From contig NZ_CANMTH010000001.1 of NCBI RefSeq assembly GCF_947500765.1, positions 62,001 through 126,000 of the forward strand: DNA of 64,000 bases. The letters run 5' to 3'. Below, piece after piece: positions 33,754 through 43,381 of the stretch (position 1 is the stretch's first letter; each line of letters begins with the position of its first letter). Position numbers and translations under genes: made by a program. Below the pieces are notes generated by a model that ran no database searches, was not told where the DNA came from, and saw only the letters and a list, made by a program, of their open reading frames with translations. The DNA is from an uncultured Formosa sp. (lineage in GTDB: Bacteria > Bacteroidota > Bacteroidia > Flavobacteriales > Flavobacteriaceae).

Positions 33754-35624
33754 TATCTCCCCATATAAACCAATAAAACAGAAATATCGTTAGGAGATAC
33801 TCCGCTAATTCTAGAAGCTTGAGAAATACTTGTAGGTTGAATTTTTTTCAATTTTTCACGTGCTTCAAAACTCATGGATTTAATTTGAGAATAATCATAA
33901 TTGCTAGGAATTTTAATATCCTCTAATCGTGTTAATTTATCTGCATTGTTTTTTTCTTTTTCAATATAACCAGCATACTTAACTTGAATTTCTGTTTGCT
34001 CTATAATCTCACGATCTAAATCATGTTCCTGAATATACTTGTCAATTTCTGGAATTTTACGTACATCGTCCATTTCAATATTTGGACGCGCAAATACCTT
34101 AAATAATTTACCAGATTGATTTACTGTAGCAGAATCTTTTTCTTCAAGAATAGGATTAATTACATCTGGTTTAACACTTAAATCTTTAAAGAATTGAACA
34201 AAATTTTCAGACTTAGAATGTTTATCTTCCATACGTTTTAAACGTTTTTCTGAAGCTAAACCAATTTCAAAACCTTTTGGTGTTAATCTAAAATCTGCAT
34301 TATCCTGTCTAAGTAACGTTCTATATTCTGCACGAGACGTAAACATTCTATAAGGTTCTTCTGTTCCTTTTGTAATTAAATCGTCTATTAAAACACCTAT
34401 ATAAGCTTCATTTCTTTTAAGAATAAATTCATCTCTTTCTTGCACTTTAAGTGCTGCATTTATACCAGCCATTAAACCTTGAGAAGCCGCTTCTTCGTAT
34501 CCTGTGGTTCCGTTAATCTGACCAGCAAAATATAATCCTTCAACCAACTTAGTTTCTAATGTATGCTTTAATTGTGTTGGCGGAAAATAATCGTACTCGA
34601 TAGCATAACCTGGTCTAAAAAATTTAACCTTTTCAAATCCAACAACAGAACGTAATGCTTTAAATTGAACATCTTCTGGAAGCGAAGTAGAAAAACCATT
34701 TACATACACTTCGCATGTATTCCATCCTTCTGGTTCTATAAATAATTGATGACGATCTTTATCTGCAAAACGATTAATTTTATCTTCTATAGAAGGACAA
34801 TATCTAGGTCCTAGACTTTTAATTCTTCCATTAAACATAGGTGAACGATCAAACCCTTCGCGAAGTAAATCATGAACCAAAGTACTAGTATATGTCATAT
34901 AACAAGATCGCTGTTTTGTTAGCGGTTTTGTAACATTAGAATATGAAAATTTTTCTGGAGAAGCATCACCAGGTTGCTCAGTCATTTTAGAATAATCTAA
35001 AGAACGACCATCTACACGAGGTGGTGTTCCTGTTTTCATTCTACCCGATTGAAAACCTAACTCTACAAGTTGTTCTGTAATTCCAGTAGCAGCTCTTTCA
35101 CCTGCTCTACCTCCACCAAAGTTTTTATCGCCAATATGAATTAATCCATTTAAAAACGTACCATTTGTTAACACAACAGATTTTGCTCTCACCTCAATTC
35201 CTAAAGATGTTTTTACACCAGCAACTTTATTTCCTTCGATAATTAACCCAGAAACCATGTCTTGATAAAAATCTAAATTAGGTGTTCGCTCTAGCATTAA
35301 TCTCCAATCTTCTGCAAAACGCATACGATCACTTTGTACTCTTGGACTCCACATTGCAGGTCCTTTAGATTTATTCAGCATTTTAAATTGAATAGCAGAC
35401 GTGTCACTAACAATTCCGCTATAACCACCAAGTGCATCTATTTCACGAACAATTTGACCTTTAGCAATACCACCCATAGCAGGATTACAAGACATCTGTG
35501 CAATGTTTTGTAAATTCATTGTAATTAACAATGTACTACTACCCATATTTGCAGCAGATGCAGCAGCTTCACTACCTGCATGTCCTGCACCAACAACAAT
35601 TACATCGTATACTTTATCGAACAT
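33753..35624 (-). CDS. mnmG: tRNA uridine-5-carboxymethylaminomethyl modification enzyme MnmG (GidA)
   Basis: MnmG, with MnmE, modifies the wobble uridine of several tRNAs using FAD, NADH and a methylene-tetrahydrofolate carbon. The 623-residue protein has the FAD-binding VYDVIVVGAGHAGSEAAASA, SCNPAMGGIAKGQIVREID, RTPNLDFYQDMV, the FAD motif GTFLNGLIHIG and MKTGTPPRVDGRS, all diagnostic. mnmG is often close to the replication origin and parABS genes; here it lies between two parS-like palindromes. Confidence 0.98.
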   Translation of the reverse strand: MFDKVYDVIVVGAGHAGSEAAASAANMGSSTLLITMNLQNIAQMSCNPAMGGIAKGQIVREIDALGGYSGIVSDTSAIQFKMLNKSKGPAMWSPRVQSDRMRFAEDWRLMLERTPNLDFYQDMVSGLIIEGNKVAGVKTSLGIEVRAKSVVLTNGTFLNGLIHIGDKNFGGGRAGERAATGITEQLVELGFQSGRMKTGTPPRVDGRSLDYSKMTEQPGDASPEKFSYSNVTKPLTKQRSCYMTYTSTLVHDLLREGFDRSPMFNGRIKSLGPRYCPSIEDKINRFADKDRHQLFIEPEGWNTCEVYVNGFSTSLPEDVQFKALRSVVGFEKVKFFRPGYAIEYDYFPPTQLKHTLETKLVEGLYFAGQINGTTGYEEAASQGLMAGINAALKVQERDEFILKRNEAYIGVLIDDLITKGTEEPYRMFTSRAEYRTLLRQDNADFRLTPKGFEIGLASEKRLKRMEDKHSKSENFVQFFKDLSVKPDVINPILEEKDSATVNQSGKLFKVFARPNIEMDDVRKIPEIDKYIQEHDLDREIIEQTEIQVKYAGYIEKEKNNADKLTRLEDIKIPSNYDYSQIKSMSFEAREKLKKIQPTSISQASRISGVSPNDISVLLVYMGR

Positions 35625-35652
35625 TTTTATTAAATTTTAAATTATAATTATT

Positions 35653-35674
35653 AATTGTTCCACGTGGAACAATT
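35653..35674. promoter_or_regulatory. parS-like ParB-binding site, upstream of mnmG
   Basis: The same core TGTTCCACGTGGAACA (35656-35671), with symmetry over 22 bp, lies in the gap between ybeY and mnmG, 1,925 bases from the other copy. Confidence 0.8.
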
Positions 35675-35689
35675 GCAAAAAAAGGTAGA

Positions 35690-36100
35690 TTAGTTAAGTT
35701 TGGAAAGATAGTAATCTTCTTTAGAACGCATAAGTTTAGCGGCATCATCAGTCTTGTCTTTATACCCACAATAATGCAAAACGCCGTGTACAATAACACG
35801 ATGAATTTCGTCTTCAAAATTGGTTTTAAAATCTAAAGCATTATCCTTAACACGTTCTACAGATATATAAATATCGCCGTGAATTTCTTTACCAATACAA
35901 TAATCAAAACTAATAACATCAGTTAAAGTATCATGATCTAAAAACTCTACATTCAATTTATGTAAGTATTCATCGTTACAAAAGATATAATTAATTTCGC
36001 CTTCTTTACATCCTTCCTCTACTATAGTCGCATTAATCCATTGAGCTAACACGTCTTCGTTTACCAATTCAAAATCGGTTTCATAATTAAAATATATCAT
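35690..36100 (-). CDS. ybeY: Endoribonuclease YbeY (rRNA maturation factor)
   Basis: YbeY is a metal-dependent endoribonuclease for 16S rRNA 3'-end maturation and ribosome quality control. The 136-residue protein contains LTDVISFDY and the metal-binding segment HRVIVHGVLHYCGYKDK. In E. coli the motif is H-x3-H-x5-H; here the third position is Asp. This seems to be a family variant in Bacteroidota rather than damage, but I cannot check. It lies two bases after the DUF4175 gene and before mnmG. Confidence 0.93.
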   Translation of the reverse strand: MIYFNYETDFELVNEDVLAQWINATIVEEGCKEGEINYIFCNDEYLHKLNVEFLDHDTLTDVISFDYCIGKEIHGDIYISVERVKDNALDFKTNFEDEIHRVIVHGVLHYCGYKDKTDDAAKLMRSKEDYYLSKLN

Positions 36101-36102
36101 CG

Positions 36103-39100
36103 TTATTTATTAAAATACAGTTGCACTTTATTTTTAAAACTTTGCTGCAAAGGTAGGACTTGTCTGTTTAATATCTCAGTAGTATTAAAATATTGTTTTG
36201 CCTGAGGTAATTTATCTAAACTGTTATTTGTAAACGAATCAAAATTAGTTTTAGATTCTCTTTTATTTTCTTGTTCTTGTTGAAATGTAGCCTCTTGTAA
36301 TTTTAATAATTGATGTTCAAAATTTAACATCTTTTCAAGTGTCTTTTGAGTAAAACCGTCATTTAATAAATCCATTTCAACATCTTCCATTTCCCTTAAT
36401 AAACGTCTTCCATCAGGTGTTAAACCTTCTTTAGCTAAACGTTCTTCTAGTTGATTTCTTAATTCTTGCTGCCGTTGATAAATACCAAATAATTCACCAT
36501 TTAATTCTTCAGTCTTTAATCCGTTACCTTGTCCTTGATTTTCACCATTACCTTGTTGCTTGGCATTTTCTTGTTCACCACTAGAACCAGATTTGCCTGT
36601 TTTACCTGAATCACTTTCTTTTTCTTTACCTTCTCCTTTTCGCGAACCTTCACCTTGCATTTGTTGTTGCATTTGTTTATTAAGTTCGTCCTGACTCATT
36701 ATAATATCTTGAAGCTGATCTTCACTTTTACCAGATTGTTTACTTTTACTACCTTGTCCTGAAGATGAAGAAGAGTTTAATTGATCTTCCATATTATCAA
36801 GAATATTACTTAATAAATCTGCTAATACATTTGCTGAAGAAAACACATGTTGCTGAGACGATACTCCTTGATAAATTAAGTTTTCAGAAAACTCTTCAAG
36901 CGAAGTATCTAGATAATAATATAACTCTAAAATCTCATTATTTACTTGTTCGGACAACATAGGCTGACGCAGAGATAAAGAAAACAAACTATCATCTACA
37001 TGTTCAAAATACTCGCGTAAGTCATGTTGCTTTCTTAATTTCTTAGCGTAAGTATGATGATTAACATCAATAGTTTTAAAATCATTCATTAACGCTTCTT
37101 CATCAAAAGAAAATATTAATAAGTTATCTAATATTTGACGAAGCATATCAGCATCTTCTTGCATTTGTTCTCCCCCATCCATTTGCATAGACTCTTGCAT
37201 AGAAGAACTCATTTGTTTCATTTTCTGACCAGACTGCTTTTGTTTTTGTTTAGCCTTTTGTTCAGATTTCTCAGAATCGTTAGCATCATTAGAATTACGC
37301 TCTTTCAAGTTTTCTAAAGCTTGTTTTTGAAGCTCATCAATTTCAGATTCGGTTTGTTCATCTCTAGGAAAATTCATTGGTTTTTTAAGCTCTTTATTTT
37401 CCTGCTGTAAAGCATCTAATTCTTTTTTAAATTCGTCGAATTTAGAATTTAGATTTTCTTGTTTTTCAGAAGTGTTTTCTTTTTCAGATTTTTCAGATTG
37501 ATGGATTTGCTCATCAGCTAAAGTTTCTAAATCTTGTTGCAATTTTTCCATTTTTTTTGCAACATAAAAACGCTTAGTCAATTCTACTAATTGCTCTAAA
37601 CTACGCTTCTGTTTTTTGTTTTGATTACTTAAATATTTAAACTTTTCAGACAGTTCTTCCTCACTAATTTTATCTTGTAATTTTTCTAATTCATCTAAAA
37701 GACGTTCATCTTGTTTTAATTGTTGTTCGTTATCTTTTAAACGTTTTTCAAGGTCTTCTTTTAATGCATCATTTTTTTGGTCTTTATCAAATTCTTTAAG
37801 TTGTTCTTGAAAAGATTTATTGAAATTTTTCATCATCTTTTCTTGTTGTTCTTGGCGTTTAAGAACTTGGTGAATTTGTTTTTTATCATTAAAATTTAAA
37901 CTCTTTTTTATCTTCTGAGTTTTAGAAATATCATCTATATTTTTTTGATTCTCATCAAACTTTTTTAATGTATTATTAAAATCTTGAATGGAATTTTTTT
38001 GTTGTTCCAGTTGAGTATTTTTAGTTTCACTCAATGTTTTTTCTCTATATGTAAATACTTCACTTTTTGTACGTTTATATTTATGAAATTCATCATTATC
38101 GAAAACTTCAAAATATAAACTATAAGATACACCTTCTTTTAATTTTAATTGATTTGGAAAAGCAGTAATAAATTGATCGACATTGGATTTTGAAATAGGA
38201 ATAGAAATAGTATGTAACTCACTTAAATTATCTGTTTCAAAATAAACAAGATTCAAATCCTTTAAGCCATAATCGTCACTAACTTGACCATTAAAATACA
38301 TGGTTTTTAAATCGACTGTATCACGTACCATTTCAATTTTTAATTCAGGAAATTGATCTTTTATTACATCTATAGCAAAACTTAAATTTTCATAATTCTG
38401 AAGATTATTGTTACTCGTGCTTAAGCTATAGTTAAAATCAGAAACAACGTATTTGGAAGCAACAAAATTATCTGAATCTTTATCAAAATTAATTGTATCA
38501 AAAGCACATAACTGTACTTGATTTGTAGACTTCGTTTTTAATTTCCAAGTTACTTTTGTGCCTTCTGGAACAATTGCATTTCCAGAGCTTTTTAAAACTT
38601 CGTTTTGTTTTTTTGTATAGTTAGGATAATCTAAAACCATATTGAAACTTAATAAAGTTGGAACAGCAACAATAGATAAATTATAAGGTTTAGAGCGTAC
38701 ACCATTAGCTTGTAATTGAAATGTGATGTTGTCCTTTAAATTATTAAAAACATATTCAAAAGCACCAGAACCTTTATCTTTTAATATATAGGTTTCATTA
38801 TTAAATACAATCTCGGCTTGTTCAGGAATAACATCCCCTGCAGTATTTATATATAAAGTAAAGTCTTTATTTTCAATTGCGTTAAGATTTTCGTTAACAA
38901 CAAAAAAATGAAACGGTGCTGGTGGTTCATAAGCAGTCTTATAATCTACAACACGCTTATAACTATCTGTAAACCAGTTTATTTTACCTAAAAAAATAAA
39001 AAACAAGATAACTAAAACAGGTAAAACAGCGTATTTTAAATATGTAACATTCTGATTAAGGTTTATAGCTAATTTAAAAGGCACTGGACTTAACTCTGAT

Positions 39101-39495
39101 GCTTTCTGATTAATGCTAGCTATTAATAATTCAGATTTAGAAGCATCTTCATGAAGTTGTAAAACATTCAGTAATTTATCATTTACTTCAGGAAAATAAT
39201 TTCCGATAAGTTTTGAGGCTTCTACATAATTAATGCCTTTATTAAGTTTAAATAATTGCATTAACGGAATAATAATAAACTTGACAAAAAGTGAAACTTC
39301 AACCAAGATGAAAAGCCAGAATAAAACTGCTCTAGCATTTTGGCTTAACCACAAAAAATGTTCAACCAAAAGGGTAAATAAAAAATACAAAAGTCCGATA
39401 GAAAAAAACAAAATTGCACCTTTAATAAGTTCATTAATGTAATAACGACTTATAAAGGCTTCTAATTTTTTAACTATAACTTTAAAATTATCCAA
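36103..39495 (-). CDS. DUF4175 family large membrane/coiled-coil protein
   Basis: A 1130-residue protein. Three membrane helices occupy the first ~180 residues (LFFSIGLLYFLFTLLVEHF, AVLFWLFILVEVSLFVKFII, and YLKYAVLPVLVILFFIFLG), followed by beta-rich periplasmic segments to about residue 480. A very long Gln/Lys/Glu-rich coiled coil comes next, with low-complexity stretches such as QKAKQKQKQSGQKMKQM. This is the DUF4175 family of Bacteroidota and alphaproteobacteria; the function is unknown. The start appears to be TTG at 39495, since the next Met comes after the third helix and a stop lies five codons upstream. It heads ybeY-mnmG. Confidence 0.8.
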   Translation of the reverse strand: MDNFKVIVKKLEAFISRYYINELIKGAILFFSIGLLYFLFTLLVEHFLWLSQNARAVLFWLFILVEVSLFVKFIIIPLMQLFKLNKGINYVEASKLIGNYFPEVNDKLLNVLQLHEDASKSELLIASINQKASELSPVPFKLAINLNQNVTYLKYAVLPVLVILFFIFLGKINWFTDSYKRVVDYKTAYEPPAPFHFFVVNENLNAIENKDFTLYINTAGDVIPEQAEIVFNNETYILKDKGSGAFEYVFNNLKDNITFQLQANGVRSKPYNLSIVAVPTLLSFNMVLDYPNYTKKQNEVLKSSGNAIVPEGTKVTWKLKTKSTNQVQLCAFDTINFDKDSDNFVASKYVVSDFNYSLSTSNNNLQNYENLSFAIDVIKDQFPELKIEMVRDTVDLKTMYFNGQVSDDYGLKDLNLVYFETDNLSELHTISIPISKSNVDQFITAFPNQLKLKEGVSYSLYFEVFDNDEFHKYKRTKSEVFTYREKTLSETKNTQLEQQKNSIQDFNNTLKKFDENQKNIDDISKTQKIKKSLNFNDKKQIHQVLKRQEQQEKMMKNFNKSFQEQLKEFDKDQKNDALKEDLEKRLKDNEQQLKQDERLLDELEKLQDKISEEELSEKFKYLSNQNKKQKRSLEQLVELTKRFYVAKKMEKLQQDLETLADEQIHQSEKSEKENTSEKQENLNSKFDEFKKELDALQQENKELKKPMNFPRDEQTESEIDELQKQALENLKERNSNDANDSEKSEQKAKQKQKQSGQKMKQMSSSMQESMQMDGGEQMQEDADMLRQILDNLLIFSFDEEALMNDFKTIDVNHHTYAKKLRKQHDLREYFEHVDDSLFSLSLRQPMLSEQVNNEILELYYYLDTSLEEFSENLIYQGVSSQQHVFSSANVLADLLSNILDNMEDQLNSSSSSGQGSKSKQSGKSEDQLQDIIMSQDELNKQMQQQMQGEGSRKGEGKEKESDSGKTGKSGSSGEQENAKQQGNGENQGQGNGLKTEELNGELFGIYQRQQELRNQLEERLAKEGLTPDGRRLLREMEDVEMDLLNDGFTQKTLEKMLNFEHQLLKLQEATFQQEQENKRESKTNFDSFTNNSLDKLPQAKQYFNTTEILNRQVLPLQQSFKNKVQLYFNK

Positions 39496-39632
39496 TCTAA
39501 CTTGTATTTAACCCACTAAATTACAATAATAATTTTAGCTATAACAGCCTTAAAATGCAACATTCTGTTAAAATGAAATTTTTAAAATGATTATCTCTTT
39601 TATTAAAGCTTTCATCTTTACACTTATCACAG

Positions 39633-39640
39633 TATCTTTG
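39633..39640 (+). promoter_or_regulatory. -7 promoter box of gltX
   Basis: TATCTTTG lies 20 bases before the gltX ATG. At 19 bases upstream the sequence is TTC, close to TTG. Confidence 0.6.
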
Positions 39641-39659
39641 CACTCTTAAATAAAAAAAC

Positions 39660-41171
39660 ATGACTAAAAATGTTCGTGTGCGTTTTGCACCAAGCCCAAC
39701 AGGACCGCTTCACATAGGTGGTGTTCGTACTGCTTTATTCAACTATTTATTTGCTAAAAAACATAACGGAACTTTTGTTTTACGTATAGAAGATACAGAT
39801 CAAAACAGATACGTAGAAGGTGCCGAAAATTATATAATTGATGCCTTAAATTGGTGTAATATTCCTTACGATGAAGGTCCTGGAAAAAATGAAAAATTTG
39901 GTCCATACAGACAAAGTGAACGTAAAGATTTATACAAAGCATATGCTGAAACATTAATTGCTACAAATAATGCCTATTATGCTTTCGATACTGCAGATGC
40001 TTTAGATGAACATAGAAAAGAGCATGAACAAAACGGAAAAACATTTATTTACAATTGGCACAATCGTTTAAAACTAACAAATTCGTTATCTCTTTCTCCA
40101 GAAGAAGTTCAAAAAAAATTAGATGCTGGAGAAGATTATGTTATTCGTTTTAAATCGCCTCAAGATGAAACTTTACATTTAAAAGATCTAGTTCGTGGAA
40201 ACATTAAAATAGACACGAATATATTAGATGATAAAGTATTATTTAAAAGCGACGGAATGCCAACCTATCACCTTGCGAATATTGTAGACGACCATTTAAT
40301 GGAAATTACACATGTTATTCGTGGTGAAGAATGGTTACCATCTTTAGCACTACATTACCAATTATACAAAGCATTTGGTTGGGACGCTCCAGAATTTGCA
40401 CATTTACCTTTAATTTTAAAACCTACTGGTAAAGGAAAATTAAGTAAACGTGATGGAGATAAATTAGGATTTCCTGTATTTCCTTTAGAATGGATTGACC
40501 CTAAAACTAAAGATGTTTCACGTGGATATAAAGAAGACGGCTATTTTGCAGATGCTATGATTAATTTCTTAGCATTCTTAGGATGGAATCCAGGAACAGA
40601 ACAAGAATTATTTAGTTTAGAAGCACTTGTTGAAGCTTTCGATATTGAACGTGTACATAAAGCTGGAGCACGTTTTGATCCAGATAAAATTAAATGGTTT
40701 AATCACCATTATATGCAAGAACAAAATAACGACGAACTTGCAGAAGCCTTTAAAGCAGAACGTGAAGAATTAAAAGACATCGATGTAAATTACATTGCTA
40801 TGGCTGTTAATTTAATTAAAGAACGTGCAACGTTTATTACAGATTTATGGGATTTGAGTCATTTCTTTTTTCAATCACCAAAAGAATATGATCCAAAAGC
40901 TTATAAAAAAGCCGTTAAAGATGATACTAAAGCACTTTTAAGTGAATTGGTTACCGTTATTAACACTATTGAAGATTTCACTGCTGAAGCGCTTCAAAAT
41001 GATATAAAAGCATGGATTACATCTAAAGAAATAGGTTTTGGAAAAGTAATGATGCCATTAAGATTAGCTTTAGTTGGGGCTTTACAAGGACCAGATGTTT
41101 TTGAAATTATGTTTATGATTGGAAAACAACAAACTATAGATAGAATAGAAAAACTAAATTCAGGGATATAA
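39660..41171 (+). CDS. gltX: Glutamyl-tRNA synthetase
   Basis: GltX charges tRNA-Glu. The 503-residue class I synthetase has the HIGH-type motif SPTGPLHIGGVRTALFNYL near residue 10, FVLRIEDTDQNRYVEGAE, YHLANIVDDHLMEITHVIRG, EWLPSLALH and the KMSKS-type motif GKGKLSKRDGDKLGFPVF. The C-terminal anticodon-binding domain is complete. It is transcribed alone and ends at a strong bidirectional terminator. No charging enzyme partner genes adjoin it. Confidence 0.98.
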   Translation: MTKNVRVRFAPSPTGPLHIGGVRTALFNYLFAKKHNGTFVLRIEDTDQNRYVEGAENYIIDALNWCNIPYDEGPGKNEKFGPYRQSERKDLYKAYAETLIATNNAYYAFDTADALDEHRKEHEQNGKTFIYNWHNRLKLTNSLSLSPEEVQKKLDAGEDYVIRFKSPQDETLHLKDLVRGNIKIDTNILDDKVLFKSDGMPTYHLANIVDDHLMEITHVIRGEEWLPSLALHYQLYKAFGWDAPEFAHLPLILKPTGKGKLSKRDGDKLGFPVFPLEWIDPKTKDVSRGYKEDGYFADAMINFLAFLGWNPGTEQELFSLEALVEAFDIERVHKAGARFDPDKIKWFNHHYMQEQNNDELAEAFKAEREELKDIDVNYIAMAVNLIKERATFITDLWDLSHFFFQSPKEYDPKAYKKAVKDDTKALLSELVTVINTIEDFTAEALQNDIKAWITSKEIGFGKVMMPLRLALVGALQGPDVFEIMFMIGKQQTIDRIEKLNSGI

Positions 41172-41216
41172 AAACAAAAATACTACTAATTATAATTGAA
41201 GTATTTACTATTGCAT

Positions 41217-41247
41217 AAAAAAAGCGCGTTATATACGCGCTTTTTTA
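41217..41247. terminator. Bidirectional terminator between gltX and the metallopeptidase gene
   Basis: A short GC stem (GCGCGT with ACGCGC, loop TATAT) is flanked by seven A and six T, so it can work on both strands of this convergent pair. Confidence 0.92.
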
Positions 41248-41265
41248 TTGTCTTATATTTTATTA

Positions 41266-43077
41266 TTACTGCTTAATAAACTTAAAGTTTGTTGTATAAT
41301 CTTTAAATGAAATAATATACATGCCTTTAGGTAATTTAGATACATTTACAGAATTATTAGCTTGAGTAATGGTATAATTTAAAACCTTTTGTCCCATCAT
41401 ATTATAAATCATAATCTGATGCTCGCTTGTAATATTTTTAAAGTTGATAACATTAGAAGCTGGATTTGGATAAATTTTAATATCTGAAATGTCGGTATCA
41501 TCAACACTTAAACGAGAACATTTATAATTCTCTACGGCATAACCTCTATCATTAAAAATAGTCGTGATATACTCAATATCTTCACAAGCAAGATTCATAT
41601 CTACAGCGGCCTGACGAATAGCTGCTATAGCTTCTGCTTGATTAGACTTAGAGCTTGTCATGGCCAAGCCTTCTAACACAATTTTATCGGTAGTTTCTTT
41701 TCCTAAATACTCCCAAACTTCCATTAATGTTGTTGCAAAAATTTGTCCATCTGTATGAATTTTATTTACTAAACCATCCGGATAATGCACATTATAATCT
41801 GTAACGCGACCATTCCAAAATTCATTATGTCCATCCCATTTAAATAAATCGTTATACGTTGCACTAGATCTGGAACTATTAGAACGTTCTAATCCTCGAC
41901 TATAAGATTGAGCCCAATAATCACCAAAACCTTCACTTAAACCTTCTTCTTGAGAAATACTTGATTGAATTAACCATTCATGAATACCATGACCTAGTTC
42001 ATGTACAATAACATCGGCATCTTCGGCATCATCTACTCCACCTGTACCAAACTTTAAAACACCACCACCATAAGAAGAATTATCTGCACCATTAAAAGCA
42101 TGTGGATCGTAATAAATAATACCATCGTTATACATTGATTTTAATTCAATACCTAAAGTTTCATTTATATAGCGCATGTTCATATCAATATGATAATATG
42201 CATTTACAGCTTCAAAACCATTTTGATCTCTAGTAAAATTAAAATCTGGTGAATTTTGTTCGAAAAGACCTGTTTCTGGATCTTGAATATCTTTAATTTC
42301 TAAATAATCTCCCTTTAATTTATAAACGCCATCTACACTATTTGCTATATTAAAATATACTTCTGTTCTAGCATTATCTAAATACACATTTGTACTGTCG
42401 CTATTATCTATATAATTACCACCATAAACTTCACCAGAAAAAGATAAAGGATCAGGATTAAAAATTTTTCCAGTAGCTTCTGTATTAGGTTCAGTACGCT
42501 CTGTTATTTTTTCATGTCCATGATCATGTCCATGGTAATAATGTGCAATATCTGTATTACTAATTATTTCAGACGTTTTAGCATTAATAAGTGTTTCCCA
42601 AAACCCATCTAAAGTTTTAGAATTTGTAGTAACACGATATATTAATTGTGTATCGCCATTATTATTATAAACATAAAGTTTAGATTCTTTTTGTGTAATA
42701 CTTCCTACAATACCTAAAGATTTTGCAGCTAAAGAAACAGCTTGATCTGAAGTAATTTCTGGTGTAGTAGTAATTGGAGAAATAGCAGTATCGAAATCTC
42801 CTGAATGATAAGTTACTTCGCTATTAGGAGAAACGTGAACTGCAACAGTAGCATTTAAAACAGGAACACCATTTACAAATTGACCATATCTAAAAGTCTC
42901 TCCAGATTCTCCTACTTTATTAAACTGTTTTTTAAGGTTATAAGCATTAAGAGTTCGTGATGTAGCATAATTAGAATTCAACCAATTAGAAGCAACTATT
43001 TCGTTTTGGTTTTGTGAGTAGGTAATTTGAACGAAACAAATTACAATACCAAAAAGAGGTAATAATCTGTGAATCAT
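41266..43077 (-). CDS. T9SS-exported Zn metallopeptidase (FTP propeptide, M36-like)
   Basis: A secreted protease of 603 residues. Signal peptide MIHRLLPLFGIVICFVQITYSQ; propeptide with an FTP-like part and a PepSY-like segment (residues ~30-180); catalytic domain with VIVHELGHGIHEWLI (HExxH) and the Glu ligand in GLSEGFGDYWAQ; C-terminal type A sorting domain (IKIYPNPASNVINF ... LPKGMYIISF) that directs export by the type IX system. The ORF track begins at a TTG at 43101, but a TATATTTG box at 43104-43111 would start the RNA near 43097; the ATG at 43077 fits the signal peptide better. It probably degrades external protein. Confidence 0.88.
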   Translation of the reverse strand: MIHRLLPLFGIVICFVQITYSQNQNEIVASNWLNSNYATSRTLNAYNLKKQFNKVGESGETFRYGQFVNGVPVLNATVAVHVSPNSEVTYHSGDFDTAISPITTTPEITSDQAVSLAAKSLGIVGSITQKESKLYVYNNNGDTQLIYRVTTNSKTLDGFWETLINAKTSEIISNTDIAHYYHGHDHGHEKITERTEPNTEATGKIFNPDPLSFSGEVYGGNYIDNSDSTNVYLDNARTEVYFNIANSVDGVYKLKGDYLEIKDIQDPETGLFEQNSPDFNFTRDQNGFEAVNAYYHIDMNMRYINETLGIELKSMYNDGIIYYDPHAFNGADNSSYGGGVLKFGTGGVDDAEDADVIVHELGHGIHEWLIQSSISQEEGLSEGFGDYWAQSYSRGLERSNSSRSSATYNDLFKWDGHNEFWNGRVTDYNVHYPDGLVNKIHTDGQIFATTLMEVWEYLGKETTDKIVLEGLAMTSSKSNQAEAIAAIRQAAVDMNLACEDIEYITTIFNDRGYAVENYKCSRLSVDDTDISDIKIYPNPASNVINFKNITSEHQIMIYNMMGQKVLNYTITQANNSVNVSKLPKGMYIISFKDYTTNFKFIKQ

Positions 43078-43103
43078 AACTGTAGATTTGAGTAATAGCA
43101 AAT

Positions 43104-43111
43104 CAAATATA
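43104..43111 (-). promoter_or_regulatory. -7 promoter box of the T9SS metallopeptidase gene
   Basis: TATATTTG on the minus strand, about 27 bases before the ATG at 43077. It overlaps the region just upstream of the longer ORF start and so argues for the shorter one. Confidence 0.5.
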
Positions 43112-43381
43112 TTCTTTTAGGAGCTAATCACTCTGATAGCGGGACTTAAAACGATGAATTGAAATTTTTAAAGGACGAATGAATAGTTAAAAGTATTTCG
43201 TCTAAGAAATATGCATTTGATAATCTATTAAAAGATAAATCTAATTAATAGTGTAACATTTTAACGTATTATATATACAGATAAGAAAGCTAAATTCAGT
43301 TTTGAATCTTATTTTATTTAACGAATCAAAAATAATAGACTAAATTTAGTAACACATTTACTAACTATTAAAAATAAAACT
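43112..43381. other. Divergent gap, about 270 bases, no gene seen
   Basis: A/T-rich intergenic DNA between the metallopeptidase and SPFH genes. A small palindrome ACTAAATTTAGT lies about 40 bases before the SPFH start. No clean TAnnTTTG box was seen for the SPFH gene. Confidence 0.4.

Noticed and set aside
35614-35817. ORF of 67 codons between mnmG and ybeY
   Set aside because: It overlaps ybeY, covers the parS-like palindrome and has no protein-like composition; a shadow frame.
37135-37317. Plus-strand ORF rich in Leu, Phe and His
   Set aside because: Antisense reading of the Gln/Lys/Glu coiled coil of the DUF4175 gene; no real gene.
40514-40529. TGTTTCACGTGGATAT in gltX resembling parS
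   Set aside because: Only the left half matches; the site is not symmetric.
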